Notes: generated from the letters alone by a model not told the origin. Shown: positions 52,600 to 61,949, counted from the stretch's first letter. The stretch is 64,000 nt of DNA from VXYL01 sp965199915 (GCA_965199915.1 OZ241348.1:310001-374000), one strand, 5' to 3'. Program-made: numbers and translations.

Positions 52600-54678
52600 T
52601 CAATCCTCCGGCGTTCCGACAAATCCCACGCGGCGTGGCGCGCCCTGCTTGGCTTCGCACTCGTCGCGCAGCATCCGCACCAAGGCGTCCGCATCGTCCA
52701 ACGCGCAAAGAATCTCCGCCCGGCGGCGCACCACCGGGAAGTCGCCCGGCGTCAGATTGCGCAGTGCCGCAACGCCTTTCGGCGCCGGCATCCCGAAGTA
52801 CTGGCGGAACGCCATCCGCGCCTGTTTGGTGGAAAGATAGTCCATGGCGATCTTGAACGTGAAGCGCCGCAACGTCGCCCGGTCCAGCCGCTCGTTGAAG
52901 TTGGTGGTGCAGGCGAAGGGCAGCGGGTGGCTCTCCATCCACGTCAGCATCTCGTTCACTTGGCTCACTTCCCAGGAGCGGTGGGCGAAACGCCGGTCCG
53001 CGAGCAGCGAATCGGCTTCGTCGAAGATCAGGAACGTCCGCTGGTCGCGGGCGTCGGCGAAGGCGCTGGCGATGCGCTGTTCGGTTTCGCCCACCCACTT
53101 GGACAGCAGATCCGAGGCGCGCTTCTGCTCCACTTCCAACCCCAAGCTCTCGGCGAGGTGGCGGGCGAGGGCGCTCTTGCCGGTGCCGGGCGGTCCTTGC
53201 AGGCACAGCGAAAAGCGCGTCTCGCCGCTGGCGACAAGCTGTTTCGAGAAGGCGACGAGATCCACGTCCGCCCGGCTGAGCGCCGGGTCGAACCGCGCGG
53301 CGGCACTCTGCGGCGGCTTCTCGCAGCGCAACAGACGCGCCATGCCGTGGACGCCGCAGCGCACCGCGGCCACGCCACCGCCGCACAGCGCCGCCGCGGC
53401 CGTGGTGCCAGCCGCCACTGCCGGCGCGACATCGAAATCCGTGGCGAGCGCGCGCGTGTCGCCCTGTTCGCATGCGATGCCGTGCCGCGCGAGTTGCCGC
53501 GCCCAGATGCGCTCGCGCACCGGTGCCGGCGGTTGTCCCATTTCCAAAGCGAACATCATGCGCCGCAGCAGGCTCGGGCGCATTGCCGGAGCGCTGTTCG
53601 TGGTCCACAGCGTGGGTGTTGGCGCCTGCTCGAGCAGCCGGTTCATGAACACCTTCGAGCCGTTCGTTCGCCCGTATTGGCGCGAGCCGCCGAGCAATTC
53701 GCGCACCCCGAAGTCGATTGCGTGGCTTTCCAGCAGGTCTTCCATCTCGTCGAACAGCAGAATGGCGGACTCGTTCCCCGAAACAAGGCGCTGGGCCAAG
53801 CGCAGTTCCTGCAACCGTTGCCTGCGGGAGGCTTCGTCGCCGTCTTCGTCGGTTTCGCCGACGCTGTAGAGCGTGACGCCGAGGCGCTCGGCCAGCGTTT
53901 TGCAGAACTCGGTCTTGCCCGTGCCGGGCGGGCCGTGCAGCAGGACGTTCACTCCAACCGCGCGTTGTTCGAGCGCTCCGCGCAACAGCCGCTCGATGTG
54001 GTCGCGGCCGGCGGCGATGTGGTCGAAGTCCGCCCAATCCAGTTCGGCGGGCGAGGCGGGGTCGAGCAACAGGCTGCGCACATCGCCATCGTCCTTCTCC
54101 GTGGGCCCCAAGGGCGAAGCCAGCCGCAGCAGCCGCTTCACGAGCGAGAGGTCGCCATCCGAGTCCACCGACACGAGGCCGCTCGACGCCAAAGGGCCAT
54201 CGGCGGCCAGCCGCTGCGCCAACCCGCGCGGCGAAGCGCCGAGCGTGCGCGCAAGCAGGCGGTCGCGAATGTTAAATGCTTGATGGCCCTTCATGGAGAG
54301 GATGTCGAAGAGCTCTTCCACCGCCGGCTGCGTGTCGTAGCGCAGCATCGCCTCCACCAGCGCGACATCCGTTGCCGAGAGCCCCAGCGCATTGGCCAGA
54401 CGATGCAACCGGGCGGCCGTCCGATCGCGCCGCACCCGGGCGGTTGCCTTGCGCCCGTGCCCCACTGCCGCTCGCACGCTTCGCCAATCGGCGCCCCGGC
54501 GCCGCCGGCGCACATGGGTGGTTGCGTCGTCCGCGCGCTCAAACGGCGCGCCAAGCGCCTCGGCGTGTGTTTCGAGCCACACCGTCACGACCTTGCGCTC
54601 TTGGCTGGTCGGGGAGAGGTGGTCGATGGCGTTTGCGAGCCACCGGAAGATGAGCCGGACTTCGTATGCAGTAGGCAT
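52600..54678 (-). CDS. Double AAA+ ATPase, possible remodelling factor
   Basis: 692 residues from the ATG at 54678 (GAGGGA upstream). A roughly 230-residue helical N-terminal region comes first. The first AAA+ domain has LLHGPPGTGKTEFC and ILLFDEMEDLL, and the second has LCLQGPPGTGKSALARHLAE, SDLLSKWVGETEQRI and FLIFDEADSLLADRR. The second domain resembles Spastin/Vps4-like classic AAA ATPases, including the pore-loop pattern KWVGET. Such two-domain ATPases unfold or remodel proteins and are found singly in many proteobacterial islands. It is divergent from the amidohydrolase gene with a 212-base gap. No adaptor or protease gene is adjacent, so its target is unknown. Confidence 0.85.
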   Translation of the reverse strand: MPTAYEVRLIFRWLANAIDHLSPTSQERKVVTVWLETHAEALGAPFERADDATTHVRRRRRGADWRSVRAAVGHGRKATARVRRDRTAARLHRLANALGLSATDVALVEAMLRYDTQPAVEELFDILSMKGHQAFNIRDRLLARTLGASPRGLAQRLAADGPLASSGLVSVDSDGDLSLVKRLLRLASPLGPTEKDDGDVRSLLLDPASPAELDWADFDHIAAGRDHIERLLRGALEQRAVGVNVLLHGPPGTGKTEFCKTLAERLGVTLYSVGETDEDGDEASRRQRLQELRLAQRLVSGNESAILLFDEMEDLLESHAIDFGVRELLGGSRQYGRTNGSKVFMNRLLEQAPTPTLWTTNSAPAMRPSLLRRMMFALEMGQPPAPVRERIWARQLARHGIACEQGDTRALATDFDVAPAVAAGTTAAAALCGGGVAAVRCGVHGMARLLRCEKPPQSAAARFDPALSRADVDLVAFSKQLVASGETRFSLCLQGPPGTGKSALARHLAESLGLEVEQKRASDLLSKWVGETEQRIASAFADARDQRTFLIFDEADSLLADRRFAHRSWEVSQVNEMLTWMESHPLPFACTTNFNERLDRATLRRFTFKIAMDYLSTKQARMAFRQYFGMPAPKGVAALRNLTPGDFPVVRRRAEILCALDDADALVRMLRDECEAKQGAPRRVGFVGTPED

Positions 54679-54890
54679 TGGTTCGTCCCTCGTTCGCGTG
54701 TTTGACGAGAGCAATCTAAAACATGGATGCGTCAGATTTAGACGTGCGGCGAGAGGGGTGCGCCACGGCGCTACACAAGACACCCAGCAAGATGCCTTGG
54801 GTGCCTTGAAACAACCCCTGTGTGCTGGACAGCAACCCGCCGATGCGCGAAAGTAGGGTATTCGGTTCGCTTGAGGGGAGGGCAAGCAAA

Positions 54891-56066
54891 ATGACCACCG
54901 TGAAACCGATCTCGGCGGACTCGCATGTGGTCGAGTCCGAGGACGTGTTCATCGGCCTGCCGGAGCGGTTCGGCGACGACGCGCCGCGCGTGGTGGGCGC
55001 GGGCACGCTGCGCGACTCCATCGTCATTCCGGCCAAAGGTCCGCGCGGGGTGCGGCGGCGCATGGGCTTCGCCGGAATGCGCAAGCGCGCCGGCCTCGCC
55101 TTGGAGCGGCGGCCGGGGCACAAGCCGGAAGTGGACGACATGCGCGACGACGAGGCGAAGCGCATTCTCGCCAAGGGCTACGACGGGCTGCGCGCCGGCA
55201 TCCGCGACGGCGCCCACCGCCACGAGGATCAAGACGAGGACGGCGTTGCCGCCGAGTTCCTGTATCCCGGCTTCTTCGGCTTGTTCGCCTTTGAGAACAC
55301 GGAGCTGCTGGTGGCCTGCCAGAAGAACTACAACGACTGGCTGCACGACTACGCCAGCGCCGCGCGCGGGCGGCTGTTCGGCTTGGCGGCGCTTCCCGTT
55401 CAAGACCCGCCAGCGGCGGTGGCGGAACTGCAACGGGTGATCAAGATGGGCTTCAAAGGCGGCTGCATTCCCTGCTCGGCGCCGCCGGAGAAGCCGTACA
55501 AGGACGAATGCTACGAGCCGATCTGGTCGCTGGCCGAGGAAGCGGGCTTTCCGCTCGCCATGCACGTGGGCACCAACGCCTATGTGCCGGCGCCCTACCG
55601 CCAGAAAAGCCCCCTGCCGCAGGACGAGACGGCGAACTACGCGGCCACGCCGGCGACGATTCAACGCACGCTGGTGGATTTGATGTGCCGCGGCGTCGCC
55701 GAGCGGCATCCCAAGTTGCAGTTCGTGGTGGGGGAGTTCAACGCCGGCTGGATCGCCCATTGGCTGGACCGCGTGGATCAAGGGCTGTTGCGCGAACACC
55801 GCTTCAAGAACCGCGACTTCACCGGCGAACGGCCGCACGAGGTGTGGCGGCGGCAGTTCCACGCCACCATCGAAGACGACCGCCCGGCGGTGCTCACCCG
55901 CGAGATCATCGGCGTGGACAACCTCATGTGGGGTTCGGATTATCCGCATGTGGATTCCACTTGGCCCTGCTCCATGGACGTGCTCGGCGAGATTTTCGAG
56001 GGGGTGCCGGAAGCGGATCGGCGGAAGATCACGCGCGACAACGTGAAGGCGCTGTACGGCATCTGA
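54891..56066 (+). CDS. Amidohydrolase family 2 protein
   Basis: 391 residues of the metal-dependent amidohydrolase 2 (ACMSD-like) family. Metal-site motifs are ISADSHVVE (family 2 often has DxH here), FPLAMHVGTNAYV (conserved His), LQFVVGEFNAGWIAHWLDRV and NLMWGSDYPHVDSTWP with the conserved Asp. The ATG at 54891 has GGGGAGGG upstream. It would hydrolyse or decarboxylate a small aromatic or cyclic compound. The phytanoyl-CoA dioxygenase gene begins 49 bases after its stop on the same strand, so the two may share a pathway, but the substrate is not known. Confidence 0.9.
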   Translation: MTTVKPISADSHVVESEDVFIGLPERFGDDAPRVVGAGTLRDSIVIPAKGPRGVRRRMGFAGMRKRAGLALERRPGHKPEVDDMRDDEAKRILAKGYDGLRAGIRDGAHRHEDQDEDGVAAEFLYPGFFGLFAFENTELLVACQKNYNDWLHDYASAARGRLFGLAALPVQDPPAAVAELQRVIKMGFKGGCIPCSAPPEKPYKDECYEPIWSLAEEAGFPLAMHVGTNAYVPAPYRQKSPLPQDETANYAATPATIQRTLVDLMCRGVAERHPKLQFVVGEFNAGWIAHWLDRVDQGLLREHRFKNRDFTGERPHEVWRRQFHATIEDDRPAVLTREIIGVDNLMWGSDYPHVDSTWPCSMDVLGEIFEGVPEADRRKITRDNVKALYGI

Positions 56067-56115
56067 ACAACACGGGCGGGACGGCTTGAAGCAGGAGAAT
56101 CGAGGAGACGGAACC

Positions 56116-56994
56116 ATGCAACAACTCACCGCGGAACAACGCCGCCAGTGGCGAACCGACGGCTACCTGCATCTCGAAGGCGCGCTCGACGCCGAGCAGG
56201 TGGCGTTCTTCGCAAGCGAGATGGATCGCATCCGCCGCCTGCCGGGGTGGGAGCCGGACCGCAACCAGGGCAAAGACCTGCCCATCGGCCACTACGCCTG
56301 GCTGGATCACGCCCGGGACTTGGACCCGCGCGGCTTCATGGATCGGCGCGACCTGCTCACCTACCACCAAGCGTTCATCGACCTCATCGACGCCGCGCCG
56401 GTGTTCGACTACGTCGTGGACATCATGGGGCCGAACATCCTGCTCAGCATGACGCAGGCCATCACCCGCCCGGCGGATCCGAAGTTCCCCGGCTACACCC
56501 ACACCGACGGCGGCGAATCGCTGCGCTTGACGCGGCTGGCGGAATCCAGCCCGCCCGTGGCCCTGAAGGCGATGTACCTGCTCACGGACGTTCCGCAAGA
56601 GAACTGCGGCAACCTCACCGTGTTTCCCGGCAGCCACCTGCGCCAGATTCCCTTCAACGCGGACGGCCCCAAGTATCCGCAAAGCCGCATGACGCCTTAC
56701 TCCCCCGGCGCCGCGCAGCTCACCGGCAAGGCCGGCGACGTGTACCTGTTCCCGCACGCCCTGTGGCACGGCCCGTCGCGCAACGATTCCAGCAATCCGC
56801 GCAAGGTGCTGCTCTACAACTACTGCCAGCTATGGGTGCGCTGCTACGACTACAACGCGATTCCGGCGGTGGCGCAACGGGCAACGCCCCGCCAGCGGCG
56901 CCTGCTCGGCGACTTGGGCTACGACTTCCGCCCCGGGTCGTATTTCTACGTGCCGAACGATCAGACCGAGGTGATCCGGGGGCAGGCGGCGTAG
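56116..56994 (+). CDS. Phytanoyl-CoA dioxygenase (PhyH) family protein
   Basis: 292 residues, an Fe(II)/2-oxoglutarate oxygenase. The ATG at 56116 gives a standard start (LTAEQRRQWRTDGYLHLEGA). The metal-binding HxD is in PGYTHTDGGES, and the distal His is in FPHALWHGPSRN; CGNLTVFPGSHLRQIPF is the usual PhyH core block. It hydroxylates a small organic substrate in the cytosol. The amidohydrolase gene precedes it by 49 bases. A second, less similar PhyH protein is encoded at 61977, so they are not a recent duplication. Confidence 0.9.
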   Translation: MQQLTAEQRRQWRTDGYLHLEGALDAEQVAFFASEMDRIRRLPGWEPDRNQGKDLPIGHYAWLDHARDLDPRGFMDRRDLLTYHQAFIDLIDAAPVFDYVVDIMGPNILLSMTQAITRPADPKFPGYTHTDGGESLRLTRLAESSPPVALKAMYLLTDVPQENCGNLTVFPGSHLRQIPFNADGPKYPQSRMTPYSPGAAQLTGKAGDVYLFPHALWHGPSRNDSSNPRKVLLYNYCQLWVRCYDYNAIPAVAQRATPRQRRLLGDLGYDFRPGSYFYVPNDQTEVIRGQAA

Positions 56995-57100
56995 CTCGAC
57001 GCGGATGCAGAGCGCCTCGGTGGGCACGAGGCATCCAACCAACTCCAAGCCGGTCTAAATCGTCTCGCGGTTGCGTGGTGGGCAATCGCCCGGTGGCCTT

Positions 57101-58180
57101 CTATCCGGTCGCCGGTCGGCGGCCCCCAACCGCGTCCGGGCGTCCGACGTGCGCCACGCGCGCCGACGGCAGGCCGCGCACCAAGGCGCGGCACAGCAGG
57201 TCGAGCGCCCGGTCGGAACGCGCCAGCAGGCGGGTCGTCACGCAGGTGGCGCGGACGCTGCGGCGCGAGATTTTCACATCGCCGGCGCGCTGGAATTGCG
57301 GACGCGCGTGGATGCGCCGCAGCGTGAGCACACTCATGCCCAACGTCCACAGCAGGAACCGGCGCACGTCCTGGTGGCGGGGCGGAATGAGCAGGATGTA
57401 GCGCATGGCGTTGCCCACGTGCGCGCGGGCGATGCCGAGCAGCACGAACAGACCTTCCCGAAAGCGCGGCCCGGTGCGGCCGTTCTCCAAGCCGCGCAGG
57501 TCGTAACCGGCGAGGCGAAAGACGTCCCGCGGCAGCCAGCACACGCCGCGGCGGTAGTCCTCCCACATGTCCTTGAGGATGTTGGTCATCTGCAAGGCTT
57601 GGCCGAACGAGGCGGAGAGCGCCAAAAGCGCCTCCTGGCGGGCGGCGATCTCCCGCGAGTGCGTACAGAGCAAGTGCGTGATGGTCTCGCCCACCACGCC
57701 CGCCACGTGGTAGCAGTAGCGGTTGAGGTGCGGCACGTCGTCGAGGCCGCGCGCGGACGCCTCGCGCTGGAACTCTGACATGCCGGAGGACATCACGCGC
57801 ACGCACCGTTCGATGGGCCGCCGCACGGGAATGGGAAACCCCCGCGTGACGCGCACGATGCGTGGCGTGTTGGCCACGAGATCCTTCTCCGCGCGCAACG
57901 TCGCCCCGGAGAGCCGCGGGCGCAGTTCGCCGGCGAAGGCGACCGGCGATTCGCGGCCCGCCACCACTTGGGACAGCCGCCCGAGGTAGCGCCGCTTCAA
58001 AGCCGGCGTGAGCGCCGGCTCGTCTTCCACCGTGTCCGCGATGCGGCAGAGCAGATAGCCGTTGCACACCTGGTGGCGGAGCGGTGCCGGCATTTGCGGA
58101 ATGGTTAGCGCGAAGGTGCGCGAAACCCCCGGCAGGATGCGGTTCTGATAGGTGATGTCGGCCGTTGCCGCTCCGTTCAT
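57101..58180 (-). CDS. Squalene/phytoene synthase family protein
   Basis: 359 residues from the ATG at 58180; a longer frame upstream lacks support. Prenyl-synthase features are SRTFALTIPQMP, the first Asp-rich motif CRIADTVEDEP and the second LQMTNILKDMWEDYRRGVCW. Together these are the trans-isoprenyl diphosphate synthase head-to-head motifs. The enzyme joins two prenyl diphosphates, probably farnesyl diphosphate, to squalene or a related carotenoid or hopanoid precursor. The Arg-rich C-terminal region (about 280-359) is longer than the usual family core. No other hopanoid or carotenoid gene is in the window, so the product is not certain. Confidence 0.88.
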   Translation of the reverse strand: MNGAATADITYQNRILPGVSRTFALTIPQMPAPLRHQVCNGYLLCRIADTVEDEPALTPALKRRYLGRLSQVVAGRESPVAFAGELRPRLSGATLRAEKDLVANTPRIVRVTRGFPIPVRRPIERCVRVMSSGMSEFQREASARGLDDVPHLNRYCYHVAGVVGETITHLLCTHSREIAARQEALLALSASFGQALQMTNILKDMWEDYRRGVCWLPRDVFRLAGYDLRGLENGRTGPRFREGLFVLLGIARAHVGNAMRYILLIPPRHQDVRRFLLWTLGMSVLTLRRIHARPQFQRAGDVKISRRSVRATCVTTRLLARSDRALDLLCRALVRGLPSARVAHVGRPDAVGGRRPATG

Positions 58181-58280
58181 GGCCCGTTGATCACCGCTGA
58201 ACACGCGGAATATCTCCTCGTTCTTACAACAAGGCACCGAGTTTGCGAAGCAAACTCCAACGCGCCTCAAAGAAGGGCGC

Positions 58281-59186
58281 CTAATCAAAGGCGCTGAAGA
58301 TCTCCTCGTTCAGCTCGGCGTACAGGTCCGGTCGCTGGCGGATGGATTGCAGGCAGAACTCGTCCACGCCGGCGTCGATGAAGGCCGCGCAGCGGTCGAT
58401 CACGTAGTTCACCGGCCCGATCATCGTCCAGCTGTTGCCGCGGCGGATGCGCTCGGCTTCTTTCTCGTCGCGCACAATGCGCATGGGCACATGGACCGAG
58501 CGTTTGATCTCGGCCGGGTCGCGGCCCACGTCCTCGCAGTGCTTCTCGACGATGCTCCAGTGGCGCTTCAAGTCCTCCGGCCCGCAGATGGCGTTCATGA
58601 TGTCGCCGTACTTCGCCAGCGTGCGCAACGTGCGCTTCGGTCCGGTGCCGCCGACCATCAGCGGAATCTTGCGTTTCACGCCCTTCGGCGCAAACGGCGC
58701 TTGCTTGAGGGTGTAGTACTTGCCTTGGTAGTCCACGAAGCGCTCGGCGGCGAACAGCAATTGGATGAGCTCGCAGGCTTCCTCCAAGCGGTCTTGGCGT
58801 TCGCGCATGGAGGGATAGTTCCAGCCGTAGGCTTCGTGCTCGCGCACGTTCCAGCCGGCGCCGATGCCCAGGATCACGCGCCCGCCGGAGATCTCGTCCA
58901 CGGTGGCCGCCATCTTGGCCATCAGCGCCGGGTTGCGGTAGGTGTTGCCGGCCACCAGCACGCCGAGCTCCAGCTTGCTAGTCACCGCCGCCATCCCGGC
59001 GAGCAGCGACCAGCCCTCCAAGGTGGGCAGCAGGTCGCTGTCCGCGACATCCGCGGTGCGCGTCCAAGGCGGCACGAAGTGATCGTAGGTGTAGGCGCTG
59101 GTCCAGCGCCCCGCCTCCATCACCGCGAGCACGCTCTTGATTTCCTCCCAAGAGGTTTGCTGGTTGTAGAGCTGCGATCCGAACAT
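58281..59186 (-). CDS. LLM class flavin-dependent oxidoreductase
   Basis: 301 residues of the luciferase-like monooxygenase TIM-barrel fold. Landmarks are SAYTYDHFVPPWT, LLAGMAAVTSKLELGVLVAG, NTYRNPALMAKMAATVDEIS and GGRVILGIGAGWNVREHEAY, which are the usual flavin- or F420-binding blocks. The cofactor, FMN or F420, cannot be decided. It should oxidise a small substrate in the cytosol. It precedes the squalene-synthase-like gene on the same strand by about 100 bases and follows the enoyl-CoA hydratase gene. The ATG at 59186 is a normal start. Confidence 0.9.
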   Translation of the reverse strand: MFGSQLYNQQTSWEEIKSVLAVMEAGRWTSAYTYDHFVPPWTRTADVADSDLLPTLEGWSLLAGMAAVTSKLELGVLVAGNTYRNPALMAKMAATVDEISGGRVILGIGAGWNVREHEAYGWNYPSMRERQDRLEEACELIQLLFAAERFVDYQGKYYTLKQAPFAPKGVKRKIPLMVGGTGPKRTLRTLAKYGDIMNAICGPEDLKRHWSIVEKHCEDVGRDPAEIKRSVHVPMRIVRDEKEAERIRRGNSWTMIGPVNYVIDRCAAFIDAGVDEFCLQSIRQRPDLYAELNEEIFSAFD

Positions 59187-59284
59187 GGGTTCCCCCCTCT
59201 TACAGTGACTTGCAACAGCGACTTACAGTGACTGAGCAACAACGCGGCCAAGTGGATTGGCGTTTGCGCGATGCGCGCCCACGC

Positions 59285-60202
59285 CTATTCGTCGTCGCCG
59301 CTCTTGTCCCCGGCTTGCGTTGGCCGCTTGTACCAGTCGTTGTCGCGGAACAGACCGTCGCGCCAGCGCACGGCGTCGCGCATGCCCAGCTCGCGGTTCT
59401 TATCTTGCCACTCGTAGGAGAAGCCGGTGAACTGTCCGGCGGCATCCAAGTCCGTGCTGCTGCGCACCGAGGAGTAGATGCCCATGTTCTCGTAGAAACG
59501 GTTCATGTTGAGCTTCAGAATCGCCAAGTGGTCGGCGGTCATCACGGCGATGCGGTCCGCGAAGGCGATGGTGCGCTCTTCCAACTCATCCTTCGGCCAA
59601 GCGTAGTTGATCATGCCGAGCTCCTCGGCCTCGGCGCCGGTGACGTTCTCGCCGGTGTAGTAGAGCTCCTTGGCCTTGCGCATGCCCATCACCAGCGGCC
59701 AGATGACGCCGGTGCGCGAGGTGCCGAGGCCGCGCAGCCCCGGGTGGCCCAGTTGCGCGTCTTCGGCGGCCACCACCAAGTCCGCCATCATGGCCAGTTC
59801 GCAGCCGCCGGCGATGGCGTAGCCGTGTACTTGCGCGATGGTGATCTTGGCCATGTTCCAGAAGTAGAGGTGAATGTCCGTGATCTGCTGCATGCCGGTG
59901 CGGATGCCCATGAGCAGACGGCGGCCTTTCTCGTCGAACTGGCGGTGGCGGCGCACCACGGCGTCCGCGCCCTTGCCGCGCGAGGGCGTCAGGTCGTAGC
60001 CGGCGCTGAAGGTGCGCCCGGCGCCGCGCACGATGATGGAGCGGATGGTGTCGTCCGCTTCCATGGCGTGCAGCGCGTCGTTCAACTCGTAGAGCAGTTC
60101 CTGCCCCAGCGCGTTCATCTTCTCCGGACGGTTGAGCGTGATGCGCCCCACCCGCTCGTCCGTGCCCACGCGGTCGACGAGCACGTTCTCGTAGTCGGAC
60201 AT
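59285..60202 (-). CDS. Enoyl-CoA hydratase/isomerase family protein
   Basis: 305 residues of the crotonase fold. Main blocks are VGRITLNRPEKMNALGQELL, GAGRTFSAGYDLTPSRGKG (oxyanion hole), HGYAIAGGCELAMMADLVVA and LGHPGLRGLGTSRTG. In the last block the usual second glutamate region (PExG) is replaced by a SRTG pattern, so a simple hydratase role is uncertain. The C-terminal 70 residues (LDAAGQFTGFSYEWQDKNRE) extend beyond the minimal family core. It starts just downstream of the MDR reductase gene on the same strand, which suggests a joint acyl-CoA or related pathway. Confidence 0.87.
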   Translation of the reverse strand: MSDYENVLVDRVGTDERVGRITLNRPEKMNALGQELLYELNDALHAMEADDTIRSIIVRGAGRTFSAGYDLTPSRGKGADAVVRRHRQFDEKGRRLLMGIRTGMQQITDIHLYFWNMAKITIAQVHGYAIAGGCELAMMADLVVAAEDAQLGHPGLRGLGTSRTGVIWPLVMGMRKAKELYYTGENVTGAEAEELGMINYAWPKDELEERTIAFADRIAVMTADHLAILKLNMNRFYENMGIYSSVRSSTDLDAAGQFTGFSYEWQDKNRELGMRDAVRWRDGLFRDNDWYKRPTQAGDKSGDDE

Positions 60203-60277
60203 TGATCCCCCTATCAGTTGACGTTCCGCGGGAGAGTGTAGCCCAAGCGGTGCGGGCGCGCCGCGGCTCGAGGACCG

Positions 60278-61282
60278 TCAATCCGCCACGCGCACGATGC
60301 GCGTGCCCACGTTGCCGCCGCGCAGCATGTCGATGAACGCCCGCGGCGTCTCATCCAAACCGTGGAACTCGTCCTGCAAGGGTTTCAGCCGCCCGGATTC
60401 CACCCACTCGCGCAGCTTCGCGCGCGCTTCGCCGTAGCGGGCGGCGTAGTCGAACACCAGAAAGCCCTCCATGCGCAAGCGGTTGTTGATGAGCAGCCCC
60501 GGCACGCCGCGCGGCCCGGGCGCGGGGTGGGCGGTGTCGTATTGCGAGACGACGCCGCAGCAGACGATGCGCCCGTGCGGCTTCATGCGGCGCAGCGCGC
60601 TGCCGAGAATCTCGCCGCCGGTGTTGTCGAAGTAGACGTCCACGCCGTCTTCGCAGGCGGCGCGGAACGCGCCCCGGAAATCCGCGCCGCGGTGGTTCAC
60701 GGCGGCGTCGAAGCCCAACTCGCCAGTGAGCAGTTGGCACTTGGCGTCCGTGCCGGCCACGCCGATGGCGCGGCAACCGGCGATCTTGGCCATTTGCCCC
60801 ACCAAATGCCCCACCGAACCCGCCGCCGCGGACACCACCACCGTCTGCCCCGGCTGCGGTTCGCCCAAATCGAACAGGCCGAAATACGCGGTGAGGCCGT
60901 TCGTGCCGTACACGCCGAGATGATGCGCCGGATCGCCGCCGTCGTCCGCGACGCGCTGCACGCCCTCGGCGCGATGGACGGAGTAGTCCTGCCAACCGGC
61001 CGGGCAGGTGACCAAGGCGCCGGCGGCGATGTTCGCCGCGTTCGACGCCTCCACCCGCGCCACCGCCGAGCCGCCCATCACCACCCCCGTCTTGGGCGCC
61101 CCGGCGTAGCTCGCGCTGCCCTGCAAACCGGCGCGCTGCCCGGCGGCGACCGTCAACGCCAGCGTGCGGCAAAGCACTTCGCCCGCGCCGGGCGTTGGCG
61201 CCGGCGCCGTGCGCAGCGCGAAGTGTTCCTCGGCGAGTTTGTCTTCCGGCAAAGAGGCGATGACGATTTGGCGGTTTTCCAT
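60278..61282 (-). CDS. NADP-dependent medium-chain reductase (CurA/LTB4DH-like)
   Basis: 334 residues of the medium-chain dehydrogenase/reductase superfamily without zinc ligands. The N-terminus RQIVIASLPEDKLAEEHFAL matches the leukotriene B4 dehydrogenase/CurA branch. The Rossmann fold has VVVSAAAGSVGHLVGQMAKI and GCRAIGVAGTDAKCQLL; later come DVYFDNTGGEILGSALRRMK and YAARYGEARAKLREWVESGR. It reduces an enone or similar alkene with NADPH. The enoyl-CoA hydratase gene follows after 75 bases on the same strand. The ATG at 61282 has a GGAACAC spacer and is the natural start. Confidence 0.9.
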   Translation of the reverse strand: MENRQIVIASLPEDKLAEEHFALRTAPAPTPGAGEVLCRTLALTVAAGQRAGLQGSASYAGAPKTGVVMGGSAVARVEASNAANIAAGALVTCPAGWQDYSVHRAEGVQRVADDGGDPAHHLGVYGTNGLTAYFGLFDLGEPQPGQTVVVSAAAGSVGHLVGQMAKIAGCRAIGVAGTDAKCQLLTGELGFDAAVNHRGADFRGAFRAACEDGVDVYFDNTGGEILGSALRRMKPHGRIVCCGVVSQYDTAHPAPGPRGVPGLLINNRLRMEGFLVFDYAARYGEARAKLREWVESGRLKPLQDEFHGLDETPRAFIDMLRGGNVGTRIVRVAD

Positions 61283-61333
61283 GTGTTCCTTTCCACTTCT
61301 TCACTAGGCGTGCCGAATTGTCGCACGCTTGGG

Positions 61334-61521
61334 GGCGAAGCTCGCGGCGCGCAGCGCCCGGACAGCGACATCGCCGTCGCTGGAGCGCAGCCGCTCGACG
61401 TCGCGCGGCGGCTGGCCTTAACCGACGCCATCGCGGAACGGCGCGGCCGGTCGACTTGGTCGATCTGCACGAAGCGCTGGCTCGATGCCTGCCCCGTTGC
61501 TCCCACCCACAATCCGCGTAG
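61334..61521 (+). pseudogene. Decayed MNT-type nucleotidyltransferase gene
   Basis: The first frame reads GEARGAQRPDSDIAVAGAQP followed by LDVARRLALTDAIAERRG, which is the core of a minimal nucleotidyltransferase (MntA-type antitoxin; SRARGxARPDSDID pattern). The match then continues in another frame as RPVDLVDLHEALAR up to a stop at 61521. There is no start region and the DxD is damaged, so it is a frameshifted remnant. MntA normally pairs with a HEPN toxin; none is seen here. Confidence 0.7.
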
Positions 61522-61578
61522 CAAGTGTTATAGTGCGCCCATCAGCCTTGTCAAAGAGGAGTTGCCAAGGCCGCTGCC

Positions 61579-61949
61579 GGGGGCGATCAGGCTTCGACGG
61601 CGGTTGCGAAGTCATCAGGTGCATGCCGAGAGGGTAGTGACTCTCGTAAATCAATCGCTGCAACTACTTCCATAGTTGCCAACGACGACAATTACGCGCT
61701 CGCGGCCTAGGCCTTAGGGCCAAAGCCGCTCCTCGGTGAAATCGGCGCCCGCGGCGACGAATCGAGTGCGCAAGTTCGCGGGATAGCGACGGCCCTCGCC
61801 TCAAGCGGCCGACGCGAAATTGTCGAGGCTCGCCCATCCGCGCCCTGACCGCCGGGCCGCCAAAGGGCTAAAGCAATAGACGGCCTAAGCATGTAGAGCC
61901 GGTGATGGAGAACCGACGGACGCGGGTTCGATTCCCGCCGCCTCCACCA
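61579..61949 (+). ncRNA. ssrA: Transfer-messenger RNA (tmRNA)
   Basis: 371 nt RNA that rescues stalled ribosomes with SmpB. The 5' end GGGGGCGATCAGGCTTCGAC pairs with the 3' CGCCTCC before the encoded CCA; the 3' T-arm is CGGACGCGGGTTCGATTCCC, and the CTAAGCATGTAGA block is as in other proteobacteria. The tag frame starts at the resume codon GCC (61678) and reads A-ANDDNYALAA to TAG at 61708-61710. That is the Pseudomonas-type tag. The 3' end is a known integration site for islands. The next gene starts 27 bases after it, and an annotated start at 61902 would fall inside the RNA. Confidence 0.96.

Noticed and set aside
61902..61949. A tRNA with a CCA end near 61949.
   Set aside because: The T-arm and acceptor belong to tmRNA; the matching 5' end and the ANDDNYALAA tag lie about 300 bases upstream.
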